From NCBI GenBank assembly GCA_031262485.1, contig JAISHO010000018.1, positions 1-64,000 on the forward strand: a stretch of 64,000 bases of DNA, written 5' to 3'. The first letter of the stretch is position 1. Every line of letters starts with the position of its first letter. Position numbers and translations under genes: made by a program. Below, piece after piece: positions 18,178-26,599 of this stretch. This DNA is from Propionibacteriaceae bacterium (lineage in GTDB: Bacteria > Actinomycetota > Actinomycetes > Propionibacteriales > Propionibacteriaceae). The notes beneath the pieces were generated by a model. The model did no database searches and was not told the origin of the DNA. It was given only the letters and a program-made list of their open reading frames with translations.

Positions 18178-19941
18178 ATGACGTCCGTCCCATCACCCAC
18201 CGGGCCTGTCGCCGATCTGGCGGCAGCGCCCGACGCTCAGGCCACCGTCTCCGGGGCATCCGATCCCACTGCGGGAGGCGATTTCATCGCCGCCGCTGTG
18301 AGGTCGGACAATGCCGCCGGGGTTTACCGGGGAAGGGTCCAGACTCGGTTCCCCCCGGAGCCCAACGGGTATCTTCACATCGGCCACGCCAAAGCGGTGA
18401 CGGCGGATTTCGGGATCGCCGAGGAGTTCTCCGGCATCTGCAATCTGCGCTTCGACGACACCAATCCCGACACCGAGTCGGTCGAGTTCGTCGATTCGAT
18501 CGTCGAGGACATCCGCTGGCTCGGCTATGAGCCGGCCGCCGTGTTCTACGCCTCCGATTACTTCGAGCAGTTGTACGCCTGGGCTGAGTCCCTCATCGAG
18601 CGCGGTTTGGCTTATGTCGACGACCAGGACATCGAGGCCATCTCGGCGGGGCGCGGCGGCTTCGGCAAGCCAGGGGTGGAGAGCCCGTATCGCGAGCGCT
18701 CTCCGCAAGAGAATCTCGATCTCTTCCATCGGATGCAGGCCGGCGAGTTCGCCGATGGCGCCAAGGTGCTGAGGGCGAAGATCGACATGCAGGCTGAGAA
18801 CATGCAGTTGCGCGATCCGGTGATGTACCGGATCCGCCGCACCCGTCACCATCGCACAGGCGACCGGTGGTGCGTCTATCCGCTCTACGACTGGGCCCAC
18901 GGTCAATCGGACGCCATCGAGGGCGTCACCCACTCGATGTGCACCCTCGAGTTCGAGAGCCACCGCCCGCTCTACGACTGGTTCCTCGAGCATCTCGACC
19001 TGCCCCGAGAGAAGCCGCGCCAATTGGAATTCGCCCGCCTCGAGCTGACCCACACGATCACCTCGAAGCGGCGCCTGGCCCGTCTCATCGATGAAGGGCA
19101 TGTCTCCGGATGGGACGATCCGCGGATGCCGACCTTGCGTGGGTTGCGGCGCCGGGGATATCCGGCGGCGGCGATCCGGGGGTTCTGCTCCCACATCGGA
19201 GTGACGAAGACGAACTCACGGCACAACATCGAGGAGTTGGAAGCCTTCGTCCGTTCCGAGCTCAACGCCACCGCGTTGCGCCGGATGGCCGTCCTCAACC
19301 CCCTCAAACTCGTCATCGACAATTGGCCGGTCGACGCCGACGGAGAGCCGGTCGTCGAATGGTTCGAATTGGTCAACAACCCGGAGAACCCGGCCGACGG
19401 CACCCGGACGGCGCCCTTCTCCGGCGTCCTCTACATCGAAGCGGATGATTTCGCCGAGACCCCGCCGCCGAAGTTCTTCCGCCTCAGCCTCGGGCGCGAG
19501 GTGCGCTTGCGCGGCGCCTTCCTCGTGACGGCGACCGAGGTGGTCAAGGACGACGACGGCAACGTCATCGAAGTCCACGCCACCTATGATCCGGCCACCC
19601 GGGGCGGAGACGCCCCCGATGGGCGCAAGGTGAAGTCGACGATGCACTGGGTCTCGGCCGAGCACGCCCTCGACGCCACCGTCATGCTCTACGACCGTCT
19701 CTTCACCACGGAAGTTCCCGGCGAGGCGACGGGCGATCCCTTCGACGACCTCAACCCCGACTCATGCGTGGCGCTGACCGGGTGCAAGGTCGAGGGGGCG
19801 CTTGAGGCGACGTCGCCGGGAGAGGTCGTCCAGTTTGAGCGGATCGGCTACTTCGCCAAGGATCCTGTCACGCCGATGCTGTTCCACCGCACCGTCGGAC
19901 TCAAGGACGAATGGGCGAAGATCCGGCAGCGTTCCCGCTGA
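18178..19941 (+). CDS. glnS: Glutamine--tRNA ligase
   Basis: A class I synthetase that charges tRNA-Gln directly, 587 residues. The HIGH-type motif is in PPEPNGYLHIGHAKA. GlnRS-specific stretches include the RFDDTNP segment, WCVYPLYDWAHGQSDAIEGVTHSMCTLEF-type sequence and VTKTNSRHNIEELEAFVR. The KMSKS counterpart is ITSKR. The anticodon-binding beta-barrel domains follow (WVSAEHALDATVMLYDRLF). Most actinobacteria lack GlnRS and make Gln-tRNA through GluRS and GatCAB, so its presence is notable and suggests an old transfer. Roughly 50 N-terminal residues before the core are Ala/Ser/Asp-rich. Confidence 0.95.
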   Translation: MTSVPSPTGPVADLAAAPDAQATVSGASDPTAGGDFIAAAVRSDNAAGVYRGRVQTRFPPEPNGYLHIGHAKAVTADFGIAEEFSGICNLRFDDTNPDTESVEFVDSIVEDIRWLGYEPAAVFYASDYFEQLYAWAESLIERGLAYVDDQDIEAISAGRGGFGKPGVESPYRERSPQENLDLFHRMQAGEFADGAKVLRAKIDMQAENMQLRDPVMYRIRRTRHHRTGDRWCVYPLYDWAHGQSDAIEGVTHSMCTLEFESHRPLYDWFLEHLDLPREKPRQLEFARLELTHTITSKRRLARLIDEGHVSGWDDPRMPTLRGLRRRGYPAAAIRGFCSHIGVTKTNSRHNIEELEAFVRSELNATALRRMAVLNPLKLVIDNWPVDADGEPVVEWFELVNNPENPADGTRTAPFSGVLYIEADDFAETPPPKFFRLSLGREVRLRGAFLVTATEVVKDDDGNVIEVHATYDPATRGGDAPDGRKVKSTMHWVSAEHALDATVMLYDRLFTTEVPGEATGDPFDDLNPDSCVALTGCKVEGALEATSPGEVVQFERIGYFAKDPVTPMLFHRTVGLKDEWAKIRQRSR

Positions 19942-19955
19942 GGAACGCGCTCGTC

Positions 19956-21281
19956 TCAGGTCTGGGGGATGGCCTCCGGGGCGATCCCCCAGGTGTCGGG
20001 CAACTGTGAGGTGTCGGCGACGACGACGAGGGTGGACTGATCCGGATCGATGAGTTCGCGATAGACCTCGCTCGCCCGCTCGGCGGTGACCTGACGCATC
20101 CGGGCGAGATGGCCGGTGATGTAGTCGAGGTCGAGGCCTCCGCTGGCGATGACGCCGGCCTGGGCGACGACGGCGTCGGCCGTCCCGTAGCTGAGCGGCG
20201 CGCTCTGGGTGAGATAGGCGATCGCTTCGGCGATCTCCTCGTCGGTGAAAGGATCCTTGAGTGTCAGGAGTTCACGGATCGCCTCCAGGGCCGGGTGGGC
20301 GACATCGGTGCGCACCGAGCATGAGACGGTGATGTAGCCGCCGCGGCGGAAGAGATGGGCGCTCATCGAGATGCCGTAGGTGTAGCCCTTCTCCTCCCGG
20401 ATGACCCGGTTGAGGCGAGAGAGGAAGCTTCCGCCCATGGCGCAGATCGCCACCCGCAAGGCCGGCCAGCGCGGGTCGAGGCGGTCGAGTCCGGGCCAGC
20501 CGAAGCGGATGTCGGCCTGCACGGCCCCAGGCCGGTCGATGACATGGGAACTCGGCGCTGTGGTCGCCGGGGGAGTGTCTCCCCGCGGCGCTCGCGCAGG
20601 GCCACGCCAACCCCCGAACGCCTGGTCGGCGGCGGCCAGCACGTCGAGACCGCTGAGATCGCCGGCGACGATGAGCGTGGAGCGGTCGGGGCTGTAGGTG
20701 GCTTGGTGGAAGGCGCGGACGTCGTCGCCGCTGATGGCCTGGACCGTCGTCAGATCCCCTCCGGCGGGGCGGGAGACGCGCTCCTGGGGGGCGAAGAGCG
20801 AGCGGCGCACCTGCGAGCCGGCGACGTGGGAGCCGACGGCGCGGTTCTGATGGATCTCGGCCACCCGGTTGGCCCTCAGCCGAGCGATGTCCTCGTCGGC
20901 CAGATGCGGCGTGAGGACGGCTTCGGCGAAGAGGGGGAAGGCCATAGCGAGGTTGTCCGCCGGGGCGTCGATGACGCATTCGGTCGTCGTGAAACCGGCG
21001 GCGGCGGAGTAACTGGCTCCCAAGCTTTCCAACGCGTCCGCGAAAGCCGGGCCGGGGTGGGCGATCGTCCCTTCGTCGAGGGCCCGGGCGGTCAGGGTGG
21101 CGACTCCCTCACGATCCTTCGGCTCGCCGGCCAAGGCGATCGGCTGGAGCAGGCTGGCGGTGACGATGACTTGCCCGGGCAGATCGTAGAGCCACACCGG
21201 CGCACCGTTGCTGAGCGCGGCGACCTGGGGGAGGGGGAAATGCCATTCGGGCGTCGGATGGATCGGTGGGCGCGGGCGCAT
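19956..21281 (-). CDS. M16-family peptidase-like protein (probable non-catalytic partner)
   Basis: A 441-residue protein of the insulinase/processing-peptidase family. It starts MRPRPPIHPTPEWHFPLPQ. The first M16 half has no HxxEH zinc motif (the corresponding region reads around GVATLTARALDEGTI), so it should be the inactive subunit of a heterodimer. The C-terminal half has the typical GGSFLSRLNRVIREEKGYTYGI segment. The start overlaps the stop of the active partner by 1 nt (TGATG), so expression is coupled. A longer frame starting at 21785 runs through the partner gene in another frame and is an artefact. Confidence 0.88.
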   Translation of the reverse strand: MRPRPPIHPTPEWHFPLPQVAALSNGAPVWLYDLPGQVIVTASLLQPIALAGEPKDREGVATLTARALDEGTIAHPGPAFADALESLGASYSAAAGFTTTECVIDAPADNLAMAFPLFAEAVLTPHLADEDIARLRANRVAEIHQNRAVGSHVAGSQVRRSLFAPQERVSRPAGGDLTTVQAISGDDVRAFHQATYSPDRSTLIVAGDLSGLDVLAAADQAFGGWRGPARAPRGDTPPATTAPSSHVIDRPGAVQADIRFGWPGLDRLDPRWPALRVAICAMGGSFLSRLNRVIREEKGYTYGISMSAHLFRRGGYITVSCSVRTDVAHPALEAIRELLTLKDPFTDEEIAEAIAYLTQSAPLSYGTADAVVAQAGVIASGGLDLDYITGHLARMRQVTAERASEVYRELIDPDQSTLVVVADTSQLPDTWGIAPEAIPQT

Positions 21282-22564
21282 CAGGGCAGCCTCCGATAGG
21301 TGAGGGTGGCGCGGTGATCGGGGGAGAGGCGGTCGGCGAACAGGCCGGCGACCTCTTCGGGGGTCGTGGCGCGCAGGCGATCGATCTGGGTCATGATCCG
21401 GTCCGGGTCGTCGAGCAGCCCGGTCGCCTCGCTGAGGGCGTCGACCCGATCGTCGAGGGCGGCCAGGGCCGACCAATGGTCCCGGGTGGCCTGAGCCAGC
21501 GCCCGGCGGTGCTCCGCCTCGCTCGGGCCTTCCGTGCGGAAACGCTCCCACGTCTCCATGAGGGCCGCTTCGAGGCGTTCCGGCTCCACGCCGTCGACAC
21601 AGGTGGCCGAGGCGACGACAAGAGAGGTCCCCCGGGCCAAGCCGAGGTCGAAGGTCTCGGCGCTGTCGGCCAGATCGGTGCGGACGAGGTCTTGATGCAA
21701 CCGGGCGCTCAAGCCGTCGGCGAGGACGCGCAACCCGAGCGAGATCGTGTCGCTGGCCGGATCCGTCGCCGCCGGGGCGCGCCAACAGCAGTAGACGGCG
21801 TCCTGGGGGACATCGGCCGTCAGGGTGAGACGGGGCAGATCCGTCAGCGGGTCGAGGACTGGGCCCTGCGGGGGGATGGCGGGCTCACCGGCGGGGAGGT
21901 CTGAGAAATGGCGTTCGACGAGATCGAGGGCGTCGTCGGCGGTGATCTCCCCAGCCAGGCTGAGGACGAGGTTGGCCGGGCGGTAGTGGCGGCGGAAGAA
22001 GGCGTGGACGTCGGCAAGGCTGGCGGCGGCGAGATCGTCGAGCGAGCCGATCGGCATGTGCGCGTAAGGGTGAGGAGAATCGGGCGAACCGGCCTGCCCG
22101 AAGCCGAGTTCGAGCAGGGAGGCGAAGGCGTCGCCATAGGGGACGTTGTCGTAGCGCTGGCGTTTCTCCTCGGTGACGACGTCGCGCTGGGTGTCGAGGT
22201 TGCGTTCCGTGACGGCCTCGAGCAACGAGCTCAACCGTTCGGCTTCGAGCCAGAGCGCGAACTCGAGGGCGCCGGTGGGCACCATCTCGAAGTAGTTCGT
22301 CCGATCGAACGAGGTGGTGGCGTTGGCCGACCCGCCGACGGCCTGGATCGCCGCCAGATGCTCCCCGGAGGCGACCTGGGCCGAACCGGAGAACATGAGG
22401 TGTTCGAAGAGATGAGCGAATCCGGTGCGCCCGGGGCGCTCGTCGGCTGACCCGACGCCGTACCACAGGTTGACGGCGACCGCCGGAATCGCGGGATCCG
22501 GGTTGACGACCAGCCGGATGCCGTTCGAGGTCGTCAAACGATGTAACTGATACCGATGCTGCAT
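21281..22564 (-). CDS. M16-family zinc metallopeptidase (catalytic subunit)
   Basis: A 427-residue zinc peptidase with the inverted zinc motif HxxEH in AHLFEHLMF and the downstream Glu in the TEEKRQRYDN segment. Active M16 proteins commonly pair with a motif-less homologue, which is the next gene. The ATG at 22564 (MQHRYQLHRLTT) fits the family N-terminus. The longer frame from 22699 would run across the recQ promoter. The substrate is unknown. It is divergent from recQ. Confidence 0.9.
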   Translation of the reverse strand: MQHRYQLHRLTTSNGIRLVVNPDPAIPAVAVNLWYGVGSADERPGRTGFAHLFEHLMFSGSAQVASGEHLAAIQAVGGSANATTSFDRTNYFEMVPTGALEFALWLEAERLSSLLEAVTERNLDTQRDVVTEEKRQRYDNVPYGDAFASLLELGFGQAGSPDSPHPYAHMPIGSLDDLAAASLADVHAFFRRHYRPANLVLSLAGEITADDALDLVERHFSDLPAGEPAIPPQGPVLDPLTDLPRLTLTADVPQDAVYCCWRAPAATDPASDTISLGLRVLADGLSARLHQDLVRTDLADSAETFDLGLARGTSLVVASATCVDGVEPERLEAALMETWERFRTEGPSEAEHRRALAQATRDHWSALAALDDRVDALSEATGLLDDPDRIMTQIDRLRATTPEEVAGLFADRLSPDHRATLTYRRLP

Positions 22565-22666
22565 TGCCCGCCACCCTAGCGGATCGTGAGGGATTTTCCG
22601 TTTGTGGATGGATCGTCGGCCTCGACCTCTGGCTGTGGATCGTCCCGGCGCCGGGTCCGACTCTTC

Positions 22667-22679
22667 TAGGATCGACCCC
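22667..22679 (+). promoter_or_regulatory. Leaderless-type promoter -10 of recQ
   Basis: TAGGAT (22667-22672), 7 nt, then the GTG at 22680. This also fixes the recQ start. Confidence 0.55.
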
Positions 22680-24530
22680 GTGCCCCGACTCTTCGCCACC
22701 GCCCCGGACGCCCTCCGTGAGATCTTCGGTTACGACTCCTTCCGCGGGTTCCAGCGCGAGGCGATCGAACAGGTCGCCGGCGGCGGCGACGCCATCGTCC
22801 TCATGCCGACGGGCGGGGGCAAGTCGTTGTGCTACCAGATCCCCGCGCTGCTGCGCGAGGGCACGGGGATCGTCATCTCCCCGCTCATCGCGCTCATGGC
22901 CGATCAGGTCGACGCCGTCGCCCAAGTCGGGATTCGGGCCGCCTATCTCAACTCGACGCTCACGAGGGCCGAACAAGCCGCCGTCGAGGCCCGTTATCTC
23001 GCTGGCGACCTCGATCTGCTCTATCTCGCCCCCGAACGCCTCGCCGTCCCCGCCACCCGTGACCTGCTCCAACGCGGGCGGGTCGCGCTCGTCGCCATCG
23101 ACGAGGCCCACTGCGTCTCCCAATGGGGCCACGACTTCCGCCCCGACTACCTCGGACTGGCCGGTCTGCCCGAATGGTTCCCCGGCGTCCCGAGGATCGC
23201 CGTGACGGCCACGGCGACGGCCGCGACGCGCCGCGAGATCGTCGAACGCCTCCATCTGGGCGACGCGCTGTGCCTCGTCGCCTCGTTCGACCGGCCGAAC
23301 ATCTTCTACCGGGTCGAGCCGAAGGCCCGCCCGGCCGATCAGATCGCCCGCTTCATCGCCACCGAGCACCCCGGCCAAGCCGGCGTCGTCTACGCCCTGG
23401 CCAGAGCCGGGACGGAACGCTTGGCCACCCATCTGCGATCGGCCGGGATCGACGCCGTGCCCTACCACGCCGGGCTGGCCGCCGCCGACCGGCACGCGGC
23501 TCAATCGCGCTTTCTGCGCCAGGACGGCGTCGTCATCGTCGCCACGATCGCCTTCGGCATGGGCATCGACAAACCCGACGTCCGCTTCGTCGTCCACGCC
23601 GATCTGCCCAAGTCGATCGAGGGGTATTACCAGGAGACGGGCCGGGCCGGGCGCGACGGCGAGCCCTCCGACGCCTGGATGGCCTATGGGCTGGGCGACG
23701 TCGTCCAGTTGCGCTCGCTCATCGAATCCGGCTCCGGCAGCGCCCAGCACAAGCATCAACAGCGCCTCCACCTCGACGCCATGCTGGCCTTGTGCGAGAC
23801 GACCGATTGCCGGCGGCGTCAGATGCTCGCCTATTTCGGGGAGGACATCGCCCCCTGCGGGCACTGCGACACCTGTCAGCAACCGCCGCCGACCTGGGAT
23901 GGCACCGAAGCGGCCCAGAAATTGCTCTCGACCGTCGTGCGCCTCGACCGCGAACGGCGCCAGCACTTCGGCGTCGGACAGATCATCGACATTCTGCGCG
24001 GCCACACCACCGAACGGACGACCCGCTTTCGGCATGAGACGTTGTCGACCTGGGGGATCGGCGGCGATCTGACGATGCCGCAGTGGCGCGGGGTGGCCCG
24101 GCAACTGTTGGCCCGGGGGGATCTGGCCATCTCCGACGACGGCCACGACACCCTGCTCGTGACCGACCACGGCTGGGAGGTGCTGCGCGGCGAGCGATCG
24201 GTGGCGCTGCGCGTCGAGAGCGCCCCGTCGGGGAAGCCACGGAAGACCGCCAAGACGAAGGTCGCCGCCGGCGGGGTGGAGACGCCCCAGGAGGAGAACC
24301 TGACGAGCGAAGAGGAGACGCTCTTCGAGGCTTTACGGCAGTGGCGGCGCCAGGAGGCGACCGAACAGCAGGTTCCGGCCTACGTCGTCTTCCACGATGC
24401 GACGCTACGCGCCATCGCCCGGGCCAAGCCGACCTCACACGAGCAGTTGGGCCTCGTCAGCGGCGTCGGCGCCAGGAAACTCGAACGTTATGGTGATGCT
24501 GTCCTGGGCGTCGTCGGCGGGGGCGGGTAG
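22680..24530 (+). CDS. recQ: ATP-dependent DNA helicase RecQ
   Basis: A 3'-5' superfamily 2 helicase, 616 residues. Motif 0 FGYDSFRGFQREAI, Walker A MPTGGGKSLCYQIPAL, DEAHCVSQWGHDFR and motif VI YQETGRAGRDG are all present. The zinc-binding RQC cysteines are visible (CETTDCRRRQML, CGHCDTC), followed by a winged helix and an HRDC domain ending GVGARKLERYGDAVLGVV. The GTG at 22680 is preferred over an upstream ATG (22602) by the start context and the family N-terminus. The last 96 nt overlap argA convergently. Confidence 0.95.
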   Translation: MPRLFATAPDALREIFGYDSFRGFQREAIEQVAGGGDAIVLMPTGGGKSLCYQIPALLREGTGIVISPLIALMADQVDAVAQVGIRAAYLNSTLTRAEQAAVEARYLAGDLDLLYLAPERLAVPATRDLLQRGRVALVAIDEAHCVSQWGHDFRPDYLGLAGLPEWFPGVPRIAVTATATAATRREIVERLHLGDALCLVASFDRPNIFYRVEPKARPADQIARFIATEHPGQAGVVYALARAGTERLATHLRSAGIDAVPYHAGLAAADRHAAQSRFLRQDGVVIVATIAFGMGIDKPDVRFVVHADLPKSIEGYYQETGRAGRDGEPSDAWMAYGLGDVVQLRSLIESGSGSAQHKHQQRLHLDAMLALCETTDCRRRQMLAYFGEDIAPCGHCDTCQQPPPTWDGTEAAQKLLSTVVRLDRERRQHFGVGQIIDILRGHTTERTTRFRHETLSTWGIGGDLTMPQWRGVARQLLARGDLAISDDGHDTLLVTDHGWEVLRGERSVALRVESAPSGKPRKTAKTKVAAGGVETPQEENLTSEEETLFEALRQWRRQEATEQQVPAYVVFHDATLRAIARAKPTSHEQLGLVSGVGARKLERYGDAVLGVVGGGG

Positions 24531-25034
24531 GAGACGCACCATTCTCATATTGCCGAGCGTGTTCGGTTTGAGACGGTCGAAGGGCAATTCGGGCACCCGG
24601 TCGTCGTCATGGGAGCGGAGCAGTTGAGCGAAGGTCTCCGGAGTGATCGCCTCGCCGTCGCCCTGCGGCATCGGAGTGAACCCATGGCGGGCGAAGAAGT
24701 CCGTCTCGAAGGTGAGGCAGAACAGGCGGCGCACACCGATCCGCGTCGCCATCGTGACGAGGCGATCGAGCAGGGCTCCGCCGATGCCATGGCCTTGGCT
24801 GGCGGGATCGACGACGAGCGTGCGGATCTCCGCCAGATCGGGCCCGTAGACGTGGAGCGAGCCGCACCCGACGATCCGGCCGTGGTACTCGGCGACCTGG
24901 AACTCACGGATCCCCTCGTAGTAAGACACCGCCGAACGGGGGACGAGCCGGCCTTGGCCGACGTAGAGATGCGACAGTTCCCGGATGGCGGGAACATCCC
25001 CGGTCCGAGCCGAACGCACCTTGACAGAAGTCAC
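24435..25034 (-). CDS. argA: Amino-acid N-acetyltransferase (mycobacterial ArgA type)
   Basis: A GNAT-fold N-acetylglutamate synthase, the first step of arginine synthesis. It resembles the short mycobacterial ArgA (Rv2747): RTGDVPAIRELS, VGCGSLHVYGPDLAEIRTLVV, the acetyl-CoA loop SQGHGIGGALLDRL, FETDFFARHGFTPM, and KPNTLGNMRM near the end. The final 28 residues or so lie antisense within recQ and go beyond the family's normal C-terminus. The GTG at 25034 is chosen over the TTG at 25040 because TAGTCT lies 7 nt before it on this strand, as for leaderless genes here. Confidence 0.88.
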   Translation of the reverse strand: MTSVKVRSARTGDVPAIRELSHLYVGQGRLVPRSAVSYYEGIREFQVAEYHGRIVGCGSLHVYGPDLAEIRTLVVDPASQGHGIGGALLDRLVTMATRIGVRRLFCLTFETDFFARHGFTPMPQGDGEAITPETFAQLLRSHDDDRVPELPFDRLKPNTLGNMRMVRLLPAPADDAQDSITITFEFPGADAADEAQLLV

Positions 25035-25047
25035 AACCAAGAGACTA
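25035..25047 (-). promoter_or_regulatory. Leaderless-type promoter -10 of argA
   Basis: On the minus strand TAGTCT (25042-25047) is followed by 7 nt and the GTG at 25034. Confidence 0.5.
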
Positions 25048-25158
25048 AGGCATCAGCCCGATGAAGGAGGGCCACGGGGAGCCTTCGATCGGGCCGGGCG
25101 GCGGGCTCGCTTGGACCTTCTCGCTGCGATGTCGTAGCGGGGTGGAAGAATAGGCGCC

Positions 25159-25491
25159 ATGCCGACCCCCGATCTGACCGCCGTCGTCTACAACGCCGAT
25201 GGCCTCGTGCCCGTCGTCGTGCAGGAGGCGACGACGCGCGACGTCCTCATGCTCGCCTGGATGGACGCCGAGGCGCTGCGCCGCACGCTCGCCACCGGAA
25301 GGGCGACGTATTGGTCACGTTCGCGCAAGGAGTATTGGGTCAAGGGGGAGACGTCGGGGCACACCCAGGCGGTTCGTGAAGTCAGGCTCGATTGTGACGG
25401 CGACACGATCCTTCTCACCGTCGATCAGACGGGCCCGGCCTGTCACCTTGAGACGACGACGTGCTTCGACAGCCGGGAGCCGCTGCGATGA
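25159..25491 (+). CDS. hisI: Phosphoribosyl-AMP cyclohydrolase
   Basis: The third step of histidine synthesis, 110 residues. It has the family stretch [32 protein letters not shown], the acidic metal site [11 protein letters not shown] and the cysteine-bearing [12 protein letters not shown]. No HisE domain is fused. It lies 12 kb from the hisDCBH cluster and overlaps lgt by 4 nt (ATGA). Confidence 0.95.
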   Translation: MPTPDLTAVVYNADGLVPVVVQEATTRDVLMLAWMDAEALRRTLATGRATYWSRSRKEYWVKGETSGHTQAVREVRLDCDGDTILLTVDQTGPACHLETTTCFDSREPLR

Positions 25492-26579
25492 GCCTCCTGG
25501 CCACACCGATGTTCATCCCCAGCCCGCCGGAGGCGGTCTGGCATCTCGGCCCCGTGCCGATCCGGGCTTACGCGTTGTGCGTGTTGAGCGGCATCGTCGT
25601 CGCCTGGATCATCGCCCGGACACGTTGGAAGCGGCGCGGCGGGGAGACGGAGACCTTCGACGACGTCATCCTCGTCGCCGTCATCACCGGCATCATCGGC
25701 GCCCGGATCTACTACGTCGTCGTCGACGGCTGGCCGGACTTCTTCGGCCCCGACGGCGACTGGACGGGGATCTTCCGGATGTGGGAGGGCGGCCTCGGCA
25801 TCCTCGGCGGCATCGTCTTCGGGGCGTTGGGGGCCTGGTTCATGTGCCACCGCAAGCAGGTCAGCTTCCTCATTTTGGCCGATTGCGTCGCCCCGGCGCT
25901 GCCCTTCGCCCAAGCCATCGGACGGCTCGGCAACTGGTTCAACCAGGAGGTCTACGGCCTGCCGACGACGCTGCCCTGGGGGCTGGAGATCGATCTCGCC
26001 CATCGGGTCGCCGGCTACGCCGCCGACGCCACCTTCCACCCCACCTTCCTCTACGAGATGATCTTCAACCTCGTCGTCGGGGTCTTCCTCCTCATCCTTT
26101 CGGCTCGCCTCGGGCGTCGCCTCAAACCGGGAGTCCTCTTCGCCATCTACGGCGTCTGCTACGCCTGCGGCCGCTTCCTCATCGAATTGGTGCGGATCGA
26201 TCCGGTGCCGGTCGTCTTCGGTCTACGCAGCAACTCCTGGGCGATCATCGCCGTCGGGCTGGTCGCGATCGTCGGCGTCGTCGCCCTCAGCCGTCGATCG
26301 GGGGGAGACGATCGAGTCGTCGCCCCGGTGGCCGACGAGACAGCGGAGCGCCCAGTCGAGGAGAACATCGGGGAAGAATCGGGCGAACTGGCGGCCGAAA
26401 CGTCATCGACGACAGTCGGCGGTTCCAGTGAAAGCCGCACGGATCTGGACGACGAGGCGGCTGATCCGTCTCGCCCCAACACCGCTTCCCGGGACATCCC
26501 CGAGAAAATCGGAGTCGCCGCCTATACTGAACCGCGCGATTCCACTGATAGTCCAACGCCACCCGGTGGTGTGGGATGA
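25488..26579 (+). CDS. lgt: Prolipoprotein diacylglyceryl transferase
   Basis: An inner-membrane enzyme that moves diacylglycerol from phosphatidylglycerol to the lipobox cysteine. The Lgt signature is [17 protein letters not shown]; further landmarks are [20 protein letters not shown] and the [12 protein letters not shown] segment. About seven membrane segments end near residue 270. The remaining 90 or so residues are an acidic Ser/Thr/Glu tail, common in actinobacterial Lgt. The start at 25488 overlaps the hisI stop. The stop lies 20 bp before gltB. Confidence 0.95.
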   Translation: MSLLATPMFIPSPPEAVWHLGPVPIRAYALCVLSGIVVAWIIARTRWKRRGGETETFDDVILVAVITGIIGARIYYVVVDGWPDFFGPDGDWTGIFRMWEGGLGILGGIVFGALGAWFMCHRKQVSFLILADCVAPALPFAQAIGRLGNWFNQEVYGLPTTLPWGLEIDLAHRVAGYAADATFHPTFLYEMIFNLVVGVFLLILSARLGRRLKPGVLFAIYGVCYACGRFLIELVRIDPVPVVFGLRSNSWAIIAVGLVAIVGVVALSRRSGGDDRVVAPVADETAERPVEENIGEESGELAAETSSTTVGGSSESRTDLDDEAADPSRPNTASRDIPEKIGVAAYTEPRDSTDSPTPPGGVG

Positions 26580-26599
26580 TGATGCAAGGAGGGTTGCCA

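Noticed and set aside
19956..21785. 609-codon reading of the second M16 gene
   Set aside because: The first 168 residues are the catalytic M16 gene in another frame; the family N-terminus starts at 21281.
21885..24170. 761-codon minus-strand open frame across recQ
   Set aside because: Antisense to RecQ, whose helicase motifs are complete. The frame also runs out of phase into the M16 gene.
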